The position numbers were made by a program, and so were the translations under genes. DNA of 34,454 bases, taken from the IMG/VR virus record IMGVR_UViG_3300020176_000049, positions 1 to 34,454 of that record. One strand, written 5' to 3'. Shown here piece after piece: positions 21,306 through 31,887 of the stretch (within the stretch, counting starts at the first letter, position 1; every line of letters starts with the position of its first letter). Under the pieces are notes generated by a model. It was not told the origin of the DNA and did not search any database. It was given only the letters and a program-made list of their open reading frames with translations. The DNA comes from a virus.

Positions 21306-24300
21306 TTGATAGAAGCATTGTTCCTATCCTTCATGCCCGTGGTGCTTATTTTCGCCACAGTCACCATGCTCGTTCTGCGAGCCGGTGCATCCCGTATTTT
21401 CTTTGATGTCGTCGGTTCGTTCCAAGCCACGCGATTGATTGGTGACGCCCAAGCAAAAATCACTGTCTTACAGGGATTGATGCTTGACGGTTTGTCGGGT
21501 ATCACCGAAGGTCTTGGGCTTATCGGTGAACAAATCCAGCAGGTCGTAGATAGCACCGTTCCCCTTGCGAAAGAGTTGGGGTTCGCTCGGATTGAGTTTG
21601 AGAAATTCGTGCAAGCGGGGGACGACGCCGAGTTGTTGGCTGGACAGATTGAAAACCTCGGTTCACAGTTTGGTTTCACAGCCGACCAAGCCCTCGCCGC
21701 CGGTGCCAAGATGGCGCAGTTGTCGTCGGTTGTGGGTGGTGGTGCCGCTATCCCTGCCGCAACCGAAGTCGGTATTGCTTTCGGTATGATTGGTGGTATG
21801 CAGACCGAGGAAGCCATGAAGCGGTTGATTGCACTTCAACAGCAGACCGGCTTCATGTATGGTGAATTGACGAAGGCTCAATTTGACACACTGTCCTCAC
21901 AGAAGCGGGTCAATGTGATTCGCCAAGAGAGCGTCAAGATTCTTAACCAACTGAACACCGTTGAAAACCGTTCGTCGGCAACGATGGCTCAAGTGACCCA
22001 TGTTATGAACCAATTCGCTTCGTCGGCCAAGTTGGCTGGCGACGATTTGTCCTACATGGCCGCCATGTCGGCTACACTGATTGAAGCCGGTGAAGAACAG
22101 GGTAAAGCCGGTCGTGCGCTCAAGATGATGTATGCTCGGCTTGGTGCCGACACAGGCAACAACAGCGAGATTCTGCGGAAGTATGGTATTGAGACAAAGG
22201 ATGCTGATAAGAACCTGCGGTCAATGCACGACATTTTGGCGGACATCTCCGCCATTTACCCACAACTGTCAAGCCGACACCGAATGGAAATCGCACAAGC
22301 GATTGCTGGCAACGACCACTATGTTCGTGCTATCAAGTTGATGGACGGCTACCAGCGAAGCCTTGAATTGAACAGTATGGCTATCCAAGAGTTGGATGCC
22401 GCCAGCGATGAATTGAACATCCGTTTCAAAGACGAGGCGTTCCTGCTACAACAGGCTGAATCGCGATTGACGGATGCAAAGGCCGCAGTTGGTGGGATTT
22501 TTACGCCAGCCGTGATTCGTGCCACGAACGCACAAGCGGCACTGAATGAGCAATTCGCTGAGTTTGCCTCGCAAGACGATGGCTTCGGCAGGGTCTTTGG
22601 GGCGATTGCTGATGGCGTCGTGAGAATGCAACAGATGGGGAAGATTTTTGCCCCAATGGTAGAGGCCAACCTCAACATGATGAGCCTTACGGTGTCCCTG
22701 CAAACGCAGTTGCAGATTCAGCGCGCTATCGCCGGTCAAGACCTTGTGAAAGCCAGCGCATACGGCCAACAGGGTGCTTTGGCCCGTGCGAACCTTGAAA
22801 CCATAGAATCCACGGCACAGGTTGAGAATCACCGTGCATTGACCGCCGTTTCCCTGTTGCGTTTTGACAAGCAACGCTTTGACGCACAACAAGCCCTGCT
22901 CAACATGGGAGGCCAAGACCTGCAAAATAACCGTTCAAAGTTGTTAGACCAGCGGTTGATTATCCAAGGTGAAATCAAAGAGATGGAAGCCAAGAAGAAC
23001 AAATTGGAAATTCACAGGCTTACCAATTCTGCTTATTATAAGGGTAAAATGACAAGAGAAAGAAACCTCAAACTTGAAATTGATAACCTCCAAGCGGCGA
23101 AGAACAGTGTGCGACTTTCGCATGAAGATGCGATTCTTGAAGAATTAAAACTAAAATACAAGCGATTCCAAAATGTGGAAAACGAGAAAATAAAAGGCTA
23201 TGACGACAGCGCACCAATCAAAAAGCGGTATCTTGTTGAGATGGAGAAGCGTGAAGTTGAAATCGCAACCACGATGGCTAACCTTGAAGAACAAATTGTC
23301 CAAAAAGAAAGGGAACGACTACAAGTTAAAAATAACCTTAAATTTACTGACCAAGCGGCACTGAACGCCAAAAAGCAGGAGTTGTCCGACAATGCTAAAT
23401 TGCTGGCACAGGAAGGACGACAGAACATACAATCTTTACAAAACGCTACGGCGATTCAAGGGGAAACACAAGCCGCCAAAATCTTACGCAACGCTCACAT
23501 GGAGATTATCTCCATCACGATGCAAAAGTCGTCTGCCGAGAATCAAAACAACCTCATTATGGAACAGGCCGAAAAAGCCGCACGAGAGTTGGCTATGGCG
23601 TATGGTCTTGACGAAGGGGCCCTGCGTAAATTGATTCCTCAATTGGCAATTTTCCGAAACGCTTTGGGTGCTGTAAAAGTCCAAACGAAACAGACCGTGG
23701 ATGCGGCCATGTTTATGAACATGAAGTTGATGCAATTAACCGGAGGTTTTGGTGCCGCAAGCATGGCGTTGTCCATGTTTTCCGAAGATGAAAAAATGGC
23801 CCGCGCAAGCATGGTTTTGATGAATCTAAGCATGATTCCGATGACCTTACAGATGGTCACGGCGACGAAGGCATCCTTCGGACTTATGACCGGATTAAAC
23901 GGCGCAGGTAAGGCCGCTGGTCTTGCGGCGTTCAACATGAGAGCGTTAAACAAAGCGTTTATTGCGTTCGGTAAGGCGACCGTTGTGATTGGAATTATTT
24001 CCTACATCGCTTACAAATTGATGCCCGACATGGACGACGGTGCTGACTCCCTTACTCAATCATTTGATGGGATGACCCGCTCGGCTCTCTACGCTGGCGA
24101 GGCATACCGTAAAATGGCCTCATCCCTTGAAATGACCGACCTTCAAGGCGTTCAGCAAATGCGAGTTGACACCGAGCAAGCGATTGCCGACATCCAATCC
24201 GACATGGCGAACATCACCGAGCCAGCGTTGTTGCGAATCAAGCAAGAACAGTTAGACGCTTTGAAGGAAGAGTTGCAGGTTCTCCAAGACATTGAGGCTG

Positions 24301-24998
24301 TGCGTCAAGCACAGGCATTGTCAAACGACCTGTCGGAAGCCGAAGAATTGTTCAACGCCGCTCAAGCCTACAAAAATGCCAACGAAGAATTTTTGAAGCA
24401 ACAAGCCAAAGGAGAAACAATTGGCGGAAAAGTCTTTGGCTTCTTTGAGGATGTCGTGGCTGAATCTGCGATTGAGGGTGCCGGTGGCGCATTCGGTTTG
24501 GAATACGAAACGCACGAGGAATTGGTAAGACGCTTGGGTGAGGAAGCGGCGGCTTCGTTTGCGGCCATCCCTGCTGAATATCAAGGTGCGGTGCTTGAAG
24601 CGGCGTTGATGGCCGAATCCATGCCCGACTTCTTGGACATTTTAGACCGGGACTTCCGTGAATTCCAACAGGACAACGAAGCAAACGGCTTCGGTTTTGA
24701 CGGTGCCGGTGCTAAAATTGAAGAAGAATTCATCGGGCCCATTGAAGCGGCAAGAGAAGCCGCCTTTGAGTTTAGCAACGCTCGTGAGGAAATGTTCTTC
24801 GGGATGGCAAAGGGCAACATCACTGGCGACATGGTAAAGCAAGTTGTGAACAAAGGTGTGGAAACGCTGGTTGCCAGCACCGAGGTCATTATGACCAACA
24901 ACTTCAACGGAATGACGACCACACAGGCGGCAAACGAAATCACGAAGCAAGTTGTAGAGCAGTTGAACGGTTTGGGACTCAACATCCCCAACGCATAG
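21306..24998 (+). CDS. Tail tape measure protein
   Basis: A 1230-aa helix-rich protein starting at TTG (an in-frame stop lies just upstream). Near the N-terminus is a hydrophobic stretch (LFLSFMPVVLIFATVTMLVL, about residues 5-24). A second one lies near 890-905 (VIGIISYIAYKLM). Residues 130-450 hold the typical conserved tape-measure region (QALAAGAKMAQLSSVVGGG, GEEQGKAGRALKMMYARLG). Residues 545-760 form long charged coiled coils. At about 1.5 angstrom per residue the tail would be near 180 nm, a rough estimate. It sets tail length and may enter the host envelope. Confidence 0.92.
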   Translation: MIEALFLSFMPVVLIFATVTMLVLRAGASRIFFDVVGSFQATRLIGDAQAKITVLQGLMLDGLSGITEGLGLIGEQIQQVVDSTVPLAKELGFARIEFEKFVQAGDDAELLAGQIENLGSQFGFTADQALAAGAKMAQLSSVVGGGAAIPAATEVGIAFGMIGGMQTEEAMKRLIALQQQTGFMYGELTKAQFDTLSSQKRVNVIRQESVKILNQLNTVENRSSATMAQVTHVMNQFASSAKLAGDDLSYMAAMSATLIEAGEEQGKAGRALKMMYARLGADTGNNSEILRKYGIETKDADKNLRSMHDILADISAIYPQLSSRHRMEIAQAIAGNDHYVRAIKLMDGYQRSLELNSMAIQELDAASDELNIRFKDEAFLLQQAESRLTDAKAAVGGIFTPAVIRATNAQAALNEQFAEFASQDDGFGRVFGAIADGVVRMQQMGKIFAPMVEANLNMMSLTVSLQTQLQIQRAIAGQDLVKASAYGQQGALARANLETIESTAQVENHRALTAVSLLRFDKQRFDAQQALLNMGGQDLQNNRSKLLDQRLIIQGEIKEMEAKKNKLEIHRLTNSAYYKGKMTRERNLKLEIDNLQAAKNSVRLSHEDAILEELKLKYKRFQNVENEKIKGYDDSAPIKKRYLVEMEKREVEIATTMANLEEQIVQKERERLQVKNNLKFTDQAALNAKKQELSDNAKLLAQEGRQNIQSLQNATAIQGETQAAKILRNAHMEIISITMQKSSAENQNNLIMEQAEKAARELAMAYGLDEGALRKLIPQLAIFRNALGAVKVQTKQTVDAAMFMNMKLMQLTGGFGAASMALSMFSEDEKMARASMVLMNLSMIPMTLQMVTATKASFGLMTGLNGAGKAAGLAAFNMRALNKAFIAFGKATVVIGIISYIAYKLMPDMDDGADSLTQSFDGMTRSALYAGEAYRKMASSLEMTDLQGVQQMRVDTEQAIADIQSDMANITEPALLRIKQEQLDALKEELQVLQDIEAVRQAQALSNDLSEAEELFNAAQAYKNANEEFLKQQAKGETIGGKVFGFFEDVVAESAIEGAGGAFGLEYETHEELVRRLGEEAAASFAAIPAEYQGAVLEAALMAESMPDFLDILDRDFREFQQDNEANGFGFDGAGAKIEEEFIGPIEAAREAAFEFSNAREEMFFGMAKGNITGDMVKQVVNKGVETLVASTEVIMTNNFNGMTTTQAANEITKQVVEQLNGLGLNIPNA

Positions 24999-25014
24999 AT
25001 AGAGAAGTGAGAAC

Positions 25015-28000
25015 ATGACGAGAACAGGCACAAGTAAATACGGTTTTTGGCTCGCTGGCTACTATGAGGATTGGCTCGGCTCTCGTGTGATTGCCGACGA
25101 CAACAACCAACCGTCCACCGATGGTGCTTACAACGCCGATGAAACACACCACGGCAACCTGCTTAACGGGGAAGCCCCCCTCAACCCTCGCTATCGCTGG
25201 TCTGTTCGCGACCGAGCCAACAACAACGAGTTTTCGTCTGCATCTTCCTACTTGCTTTCCAATGACGGCATCGCTCGTTGGGCAACCTTTGACAGCAACC
25301 GATTGAGTAAAGGCGCACGATGGGCTGGTCGCTCGCAAATCCAATACCCCAACAGCAACACAAACGCAAACCGTGTGCGGTATGACAAGGCGGGTGTTGC
25401 ATCCACAGACGACACCTATATGCTTATCACCGGGTCGGCTGATTCGTCCATCCGCTACTACATCCCCGGAGGCGACACCGACCCAACACACGGTCGGGAA
25501 AGCAGGTATGAATTTAATAAATTAAATTGGGCCGCGTCTAAAGCAGGTAGAAGTTCCAATTCTGCACACCCGGATTGGAACAACTACGCTCATTTGACAG
25601 GTGTTTGGACAGGAGAAAGGTTAAACATGGCCGCGTATGACCCAACTACCGGAAACGCCTTTGCTCACGAAGACCACGCCGAAGTTATTTTCTTGCCGAT
25701 TGTTTCCCCCTCCAAAAAGCCTTTTTTGGCGATAACCACTTACAGTGAAGATGGAAATGCACATCGTTTAGACAATCAAACACCAAGCGGACAATACCGA
25801 CCGATAATCGCATCATCGGCTAACCTAAACAGCAAATCCGACGGTGATTATTTCACTATCCGATTAAGCACACAAATGATGATGGGTGATTATGACCAAA
25901 CCCCACCGAGCAGTTTCGGTGAACCGACGGAAGGAAAGGGATTTTACACACTTAAAATTGGTTTTCCCGTAAATACAACATGGGGGGCGACAGGTAGCGG
26001 CGGAGGAACGGCGGCGATTGAGTGGACAATTCAACCGGACACCGGAGAAGGATTGAGCGGGGGTGTTGGGAGATACCACATGTATTTTAGTGGCGGGGAT
26101 AAAGTCGGAACCTTAAACGATAAAGACGCATGGTTTGACTTGGATTTCAAGTTGGACTACACCAACAACAAATTCAAGGTGTATCACGACGGCACCGAGG
26201 TGACCGGAAGCAACACGGCTGGCGGCTCTTATTCATCGGGCTACACCATGAACAACAACTCGCAAACAACAGCGGCCTTCCTTCCCTCGGAGTTGACCGG
26301 ATGGGAGTTGTTCATGCAAAACAGTGGTATTACCAATACATTTAACAGAATGGTAGTCGTCACAATGATTGACCGTGTGGCTCTTTACCGCCCCCTCACC
26401 GATATGCCCGATGGAACCGCTCTCCCTGCACCCGTCAACTCATGGACTTGCACCATGCCTGTCAACGGTGTGAGTCAAGCAAGCATCACGGTGTTTGACG
26501 ACGACACCGAGCAGAACCTTACGCCGTGGTTCACCAGCGACGACATCACCGATTGGCGGTTGCTCATGTTTAGCGGCAACATTGACCGCCCCCTGTGGTC
26601 GGGTATCATTGAAAGTGTTAGCGTAAAACAACTTGCCGACGACCGGACACGACAAATCAACATCTCCGCTCGCGATTCACTGTCGTTGCTTGACCGTCAA
26701 ATCACCTCTTGGGAAATCGGACAAGTCGGACTCGGTTCAAGCGACCAAGTGCTTTCACGCCAAGCAGAAGTTGACCTACTCTCCGAGTCAATGTTCATGG
26801 GTGCGGCACGAATGAAAGAGACACAGACAACGCTTGGCTTTGAATCGGCCACATCCTACACCGAGTTGGCGACACAACGAACGCAACTCAACACGGCTCA
26901 CCCGATTCAAATGTATAACAACGAGGACTTGGCTGGCCCGAACAGCGTTGAGAACGAATGGATGGGCTACAAAGTTAAGGGCATCAACAAAGAAACCGGT
27001 GGTCTTACGCAGGTTATCATGGCTCACGGCTCAACGGGCTACACGACCAGCGACACCCCCGACATCTACGGAACGGCTGACCACAACGCCGAAGGAAAGA
27101 CCATCACTTCCATTGACAACACGCCCTTTGGTGTTTCGGGAAATCAAGCGTTAGAATACTCTTCATCGGACATCCCCTATGTGCCAAACGCCACCAACGG
27201 TTCCGGCATCCTTCAAGGCGACCGAAGCACCTACCCAACGACGGGTGCGGAGTCCGGCTATGTGATTCTCACTTTCAGCGAACAGCCAATCAAGAGCGAT
27301 GGAACAGCCCTCAAGGTCGGGGACATCATCACCGTTTCGGAGAACGGAAACGGCGGGACTGACCCCGCCGCCGGATTCTACACGACCGTTGCTACGCAAT
27401 CCCACGGTGGAAAGTTTTATGTTAAAACAGATGTGACAAGCGGTTCACTTCCCGTTATCACCGGTCGCTCGGTGGATTATACCTTTGAGGAAGGATTTGT
27501 GAGCGATACCGACGACCCGCAATTGCTTTATCGCGACCAGCACGCCGTTTGGATGCGGGACTTGCCGAAGTCGGCTTGGTTCAAGAAACACTTCGGCGTC
27601 TACGGCTTCCAATCCGTGGATGCGGGGACAGCACAAGCGGCGTTCACGGCTGATTCGGATGTCATTCAAGTTTCGTCATCCTTCATTGATTCGTCGGAAA
27701 CGCACGGAGTCGGGCAAGTTATCAACTCGGACGGGTTCGTTGACACCTTTACTTACAACGGCTACATAAGCCCTGCTGACGACGGCAACCACTACCTCGT
27801 GGGGGTCAAGGGCCTATCCATTGACCACGCAAGCGGAGAGGCCGTTTATACGCTTTCTACGGGCATTGACTACAAGCACATTTGGCTTCAATGGGCCGAC
27901 ATGAGAAACAATGGTGACGCCGACGCTGACGGTGGTTATCGCAAAAAGAATTTTGGCCTAATAAAACCCGTCAAGGAAAATTATGATGTCACGATTTCCT

Positions 28001-31000
28001 TCGCTGACCAATTTAACGACGACGGTTCTTACGACGAATTTACCGACTTGAAAATTGGTGACGATTTGGACATTTGGGAGTTGGACGGGGAGATTGACCC
28101 GACGACTAACGCACCTTGGTCAACCCCGCTTGGAGATGGCCCGACAATTCAACTCTCAACCGTCATAGCCGAAGATGCAGGAGGTATTGAATTTGCTTTG
28201 GTTACTGCCGATAGCGGCGTTTCCGACTTGGCTGTTGGCGACAAAGTGATTATTTTCAACTCCGACAACTACGATGGAATCCACACCATTTCCTCGCTCA
28301 CTGTGGGAAGCCCGACTGCCACCAAGACCCTGTTCAAGTGTTCAACCACACCGTTCACTTCCAGCGAGCCCTTGACTGCCACCGGGCCATTCTTGCGTAA
28401 AGCAGAAGTCGGGCACCGTGAGTCCGTCCTTCGTGATTGGGAGGACACCGGAGGTTCGTTGCTTGTCTACGATTGCTCAAAATTCTTTAACCTTAACACC
28501 TTTATCAACAGTGGAACCTTCGGACAGCGTAGCGGAGGAACCGTGAACATCGGGGACTATGAAACCGAATATCACGGCTTCCCTATCCTCATGGACAGTT
28601 ATTGGCTTCAAGCCTCAAGCACCGTGAGTAACAACGCTGTGCCGTATGGCTTCCAAGAAAATTTCCGACGGTGGATTGGTTCAACCGCTGAATTGAACCG
28701 CACCATCAACCTCGCTGACACGGTGATTGAAACCAAGCCCTCCACCTCGGCTATCGCTGACTTTGCAGACAACGGCTTCGGCAAGATGAAGGCGACCCGT
28801 GGTTCCGGTTCGCAGAATCCATCCTTTGAGATTTTTTGGTATGTCTACGACGGCAAGTTGGACACCAGCGTTGTTGAGTCGGCAACCAGCACTGCTTCGG
28901 GTTCGGGTATGACCATCACTTGTAGTGGTGCAGACTTCGTGAACGATGGCGTCAAAGCCGGTATGCGGGTGCGGAATGTCACTGCGAAGTGGGTCGCACA
29001 GATTTCCAGCGTGACGGCGACGACGATTGTGATTGACGGCACACCGACAGCGGAAAGCGGAAGCACCCGACAGGATGTCGCACTTAGCGACAGCATCAGC
29101 ATCCCGCAACAACTCTACGGTATCTACACCGAACCGGATGCGGCTACTAACAGAAGCACGACCAACGCCGAAGCCTACCTTGAAGGCATTTTGATGGACG
29201 ATGTTATCAAGAGCAACGGAAGCACGGCACAAATCGCCCTCAACCAGCAAGGTCAAACAAACGCCGCAGGTGCGTTTGACGAGGTTATTATTGTGGGAAG
29301 TGTAAGTCCCCGATACGCACTGCGCTTCTTGATGAAGATTGACGGCCATGTAGTTGCGCCTAACATCGGCACCTATTGGTTGAGCGACAAAGCCCGTTTC
29401 CTGTGGTCGCTGAACCTGTCCAAGACTTGGCTCGCTCAATCAGCAATCTCATGTTGGTTTGACCACGGTTCCATTCCCCTAACAATCAATCAAACGACCG
29501 ACGGCACGGATGCCAACTTTGACTCCTTCGGTGCGCCCTACGACGCCCGTGGTGGCAAGTCCATGTTCTCCATCCTCCGTGAATCCGTGGAAGCCACAGG
29601 CTTCGGTTTTGACAACAGCAAGCGGCTACCCATCACCTATCAAATGGGGCGGGATAACAAATTGGAGATTCGTCCGACTTACAATCTCGGTGAAGTGGTG
29701 AATCGCGACATCTTGACGGTATCATCACTTGACGCTCAAATGTCGGGCCACATCACGAATGTTCGGGTCTACTACAACAACGGTGCATCCTTCGCAGACC
29801 ATCCGGCACCTACGCTAAACCAAACCTACCGGTGGAAAATCGTTGAAATCCCCGAAATCACGAGCGAGCAAGAGGCCGAGGCTGTGGCAAAAGAAGAATA
29901 CTTCAAGGCTAAAACAAAGGCCATCCGAGTCAAAGGCGATGTCATGCGGGATTTGACGCATGACGACAAAATGCTGGACAAAGGGCGATACGGCTACATC
30001 GCTGACCCAACACGACACGCCGAAAACGGCGTGAATGCGGACTGGATAGAGCGATTCATTTCGTGGCCTTATTTCCCCGGTTATGCGAACAGAAAAAATT
30101 GGGATTGGGCCGCATACAACGGAACGCTGGCTCAAGGAATGTGTAACGGTTTGGACGGGAACCTCGGACGACAAAACGGAAGTGATTCGTTCTATCGTGA
30201 ACGGTTCGGCAAGGGATATGTCACGCCCGGAGGCAGTCTCAATGACACCGATACCTACGGTGACCACTATTGGTGGTGGGGCGCACACAGCCTAAGCCAT
30301 GCGGTGCAGGTCGTCCACATCCCAAGCGGTTGCCCGCTAACGAGCGATACCACCACGGACGAACACCTTCGCGTTTGGGTCGCCCTCAAAGACGGACAGA
30401 CCGGAACCGACATTGATAACGCAGAATTCACCATCGGATTGACGGACTTCGCATTTGACGAAGCGGTTCCGGGCCAATTTCCCAACTTTTTCACGCGCGC
30501 TGGTTTTCCGACATTGACCCCTACGCTGGAGGGAACCTCATCGTCCTTCACCACGGTTAATGTCAAGCGCAACGGGTTTTATGAGGTTGACATTCCCTCC
30601 ACTTATTGGTTATCTCAGCCGTCGGGTGCGAAGATTATTGTTTCGGTAAATGTAGATTATCTCAAGTCCCTTCTGTATCACCGATGCGGCGACCCATCGG
30701 CGTCGGGAATCCTCCACAATGCACACGACATCACCAACTTCGGGCCGAGCGCATGGGCGGCAACCAACAGCGAATCCATCTTCCCTCTCGGCGCACGCAA
30801 ATATGACAACATGACCGGTCTAATGGGTGCGAGAAACGCTTGGTACTGTCCACGGGTTCACATCGTTGAGGACATCCGGTGGCGACCAGCGACGACGGTC
30901 ACCTTCACGGACAGCGGCCTCGGTCTGTCCTCGGAGTCAATGGTTATCACGAACATTGATTGGCGAGTTGATGGCAGGGACATTGAGCAAGTGTCCCTTT

Positions 31001-31887
31001 CTCTTGAGCGCGACCAAACCAAAGAGAAGGGCGGCTTAGGTGGCTATCTGTTCCCATCCGTCGCCCGTGGTCGGGGACAACAGGCATCCAGCGGTCAAGT
31101 TGGCGGTGGCTCGTCCCGTGAGCGGCCACGCCCCCCACGCCCACCCGTCGGGCCGCCAGTTTCGGGTGGCATCGGGACAAACCCCGTAACTCCGGCTCGC
31201 CTTGAAGGCGGTAGGTCGCAAAGCGTTCAAGATGCGTTCCTCAAGACCTTCAACAGCAACACGATGGCTTCATCTTCCTACGGCAACACGAAGGGTCGCA
31301 TGGACTTCTTGGAAATGGGCGTTTCCGAGTCCTCCTTTGGCGTTCTTGGGCAGAAGCGCACCCCACCCCCCATGAACACGCAACGGGCCGTAGACGGCCT
31401 CGGAAGCGACATCCAAGCGGCATCCGCCACGGCGTTGTCGTCGTCGGAGGGTATGGTGTTCACGGGAGTCGTCAATCCCGAATCCAGCAACCGCTACACA
31501 CAGACGCACGCCATGAGCGTGAAGGTGCCCGACGATGTGTCCGACGAAATCCTCACCATCAACGGGATGTATTCGCTCGGTGGCGACGGGACAACGAAGG
31601 CCGTCTTGACCGTTGATGTTGAATGCCTTGAAACCGGCTCTACGAATTCACGCACCATCACCTTGAGCGGAAACCAAGAGAAGCGTGCCTTCCCGATTTT
31701 CACAACGAGTCTCAACGGTGCATCCACAGCAGGGAATACCATCAGTGTATCAATCAAGCGAACGCCCGGAACAGGCGATGACGACGCCGACTACTCGTCG
31801 TTGGTGGTTCACAATGTCGCCGTGAATTTCCAGCGGTTCAGCATCAAGGGATTCGGAACCTCATCGTTGGGCTTCAAGCCTTATTGA
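25015..31887 (+). CDS. Giant tail hub/tip protein with lectin domain
   Basis: A 2290-aa protein. Residues about 300-465 look like a concanavalin/LamG sandwich (FYTLKIGFPVN, AWFDLDFKLDYTNNKFKVYH). Residues 470-565 carry a hub segment with SITVFDDDTEQ, RPLWSGIIESVSV and INISARDSLSLLDRQ. A large middle region (565-1500) is mostly beta modules including GVKGLSIDHASGEAV. Residues 1500-2004 hold the second hub part (MFSILRESVEATG, EIRPTYNLGEV, ITNIDWRVDGRDIEQVSLSLERD). A Pro/Arg linker near 2035-2050 leads to a C-terminal domain. It probably forms the tail tip and binds the host. The ribosome site GAAGTGAG is 4-6 nt before ATG. Confidence 0.82.
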   Translation: MTRTGTSKYGFWLAGYYEDWLGSRVIADDNNQPSTDGAYNADETHHGNLLNGEAPLNPRYRWSVRDRANNNEFSSASSYLLSNDGIARWATFDSNRLSKGARWAGRSQIQYPNSNTNANRVRYDKAGVASTDDTYMLITGSADSSIRYYIPGGDTDPTHGRESRYEFNKLNWAASKAGRSSNSAHPDWNNYAHLTGVWTGERLNMAAYDPTTGNAFAHEDHAEVIFLPIVSPSKKPFLAITTYSEDGNAHRLDNQTPSGQYRPIIASSANLNSKSDGDYFTIRLSTQMMMGDYDQTPPSSFGEPTEGKGFYTLKIGFPVNTTWGATGSGGGTAAIEWTIQPDTGEGLSGGVGRYHMYFSGGDKVGTLNDKDAWFDLDFKLDYTNNKFKVYHDGTEVTGSNTAGGSYSSGYTMNNNSQTTAAFLPSELTGWELFMQNSGITNTFNRMVVVTMIDRVALYRPLTDMPDGTALPAPVNSWTCTMPVNGVSQASITVFDDDTEQNLTPWFTSDDITDWRLLMFSGNIDRPLWSGIIESVSVKQLADDRTRQINISARDSLSLLDRQITSWEIGQVGLGSSDQVLSRQAEVDLLSESMFMGAARMKETQTTLGFESATSYTELATQRTQLNTAHPIQMYNNEDLAGPNSVENEWMGYKVKGINKETGGLTQVIMAHGSTGYTTSDTPDIYGTADHNAEGKTITSIDNTPFGVSGNQALEYSSSDIPYVPNATNGSGILQGDRSTYPTTGAESGYVILTFSEQPIKSDGTALKVGDIITVSENGNGGTDPAAGFYTTVATQSHGGKFYVKTDVTSGSLPVITGRSVDYTFEEGFVSDTDDPQLLYRDQHAVWMRDLPKSAWFKKHFGVYGFQSVDAGTAQAAFTADSDVIQVSSSFIDSSETHGVGQVINSDGFVDTFTYNGYISPADDGNHYLVGVKGLSIDHASGEAVYTLSTGIDYKHIWLQWADMRNNGDADADGGYRKKNFGLIKPVKENYDVTISFADQFNDDGSYDEFTDLKIGDDLDIWELDGEIDPTTNAPWSTPLGDGPTIQLSTVIAEDAGGIEFALVTADSGVSDLAVGDKVIIFNSDNYDGIHTISSLTVGSPTATKTLFKCSTTPFTSSEPLTATGPFLRKAEVGHRESVLRDWEDTGGSLLVYDCSKFFNLNTFINSGTFGQRSGGTVNIGDYETEYHGFPILMDSYWLQASSTVSNNAVPYGFQENFRRWIGSTAELNRTINLADTVIETKPSTSAIADFADNGFGKMKATRGSGSQNPSFEIFWYVYDGKLDTSVVESATSTASGSGMTITCSGADFVNDGVKAGMRVRNVTAKWVAQISSVTATTIVIDGTPTAESGSTRQDVALSDSISIPQQLYGIYTEPDAATNRSTTNAEAYLEGILMDDVIKSNGSTAQIALNQQGQTNAAGAFDEVIIVGSVSPRYALRFLMKIDGHVVAPNIGTYWLSDKARFLWSLNLSKTWLAQSAISCWFDHGSIPLTINQTTDGTDANFDSFGAPYDARGGKSMFSILRESVEATGFGFDNSKRLPITYQMGRDNKLEIRPTYNLGEVVNRDILTVSSLDAQMSGHITNVRVYYNNGASFADHPAPTLNQTYRWKIVEIPEITSEQEAEAVAKEEYFKAKTKAIRVKGDVMRDLTHDDKMLDKGRYGYIADPTRHAENGVNADWIERFISWPYFPGYANRKNWDWAAYNGTLAQGMCNGLDGNLGRQNGSDSFYRERFGKGYVTPGGSLNDTDTYGDHYWWWGAHSLSHAVQVVHIPSGCPLTSDTTTDEHLRVWVALKDGQTGTDIDNAEFTIGLTDFAFDEAVPGQFPNFFTRAGFPTLTPTLEGTSSSFTTVNVKRNGFYEVDIPSTYWLSQPSGAKIIVSVNVDYLKSLLYHRCGDPSASGILHNAHDITNFGPSAWAATNSESIFPLGARKYDNMTGLMGARNAWYCPRVHIVEDIRWRPATTVTFTDSGLGLSSESMVITNIDWRVDGRDIEQVSLSLERDQTKEKGGLGGYLFPSVARGRGQQASSGQVGGGSSRERPRPPRPPVGPPVSGGIGTNPVTPARLEGGRSQSVQDAFLKTFNSNTMASSSYGNTKGRMDFLEMGVSESSFGVLGQKRTPPPMNTQRAVDGLGSDIQAASATALSSSEGMVFTGVVNPESSNRYTQTHAMSVKVPDDVSDEILTINGMYSLGGDGTTKAVLTVDVECLETGSTNSRTITLSGNQEKRAFPIFTTSLNGASTAGNTISVSIKRTPGTGDDDADYSSLVVHNVAVNFQRFSIKGFGTSSLGFKPY

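Noticed and set aside
13596-25824. CGKCTAAC-like hits in structural genes
   Set aside because: Only about four isolated exact copies, all inside coding frames, near the level expected by chance.
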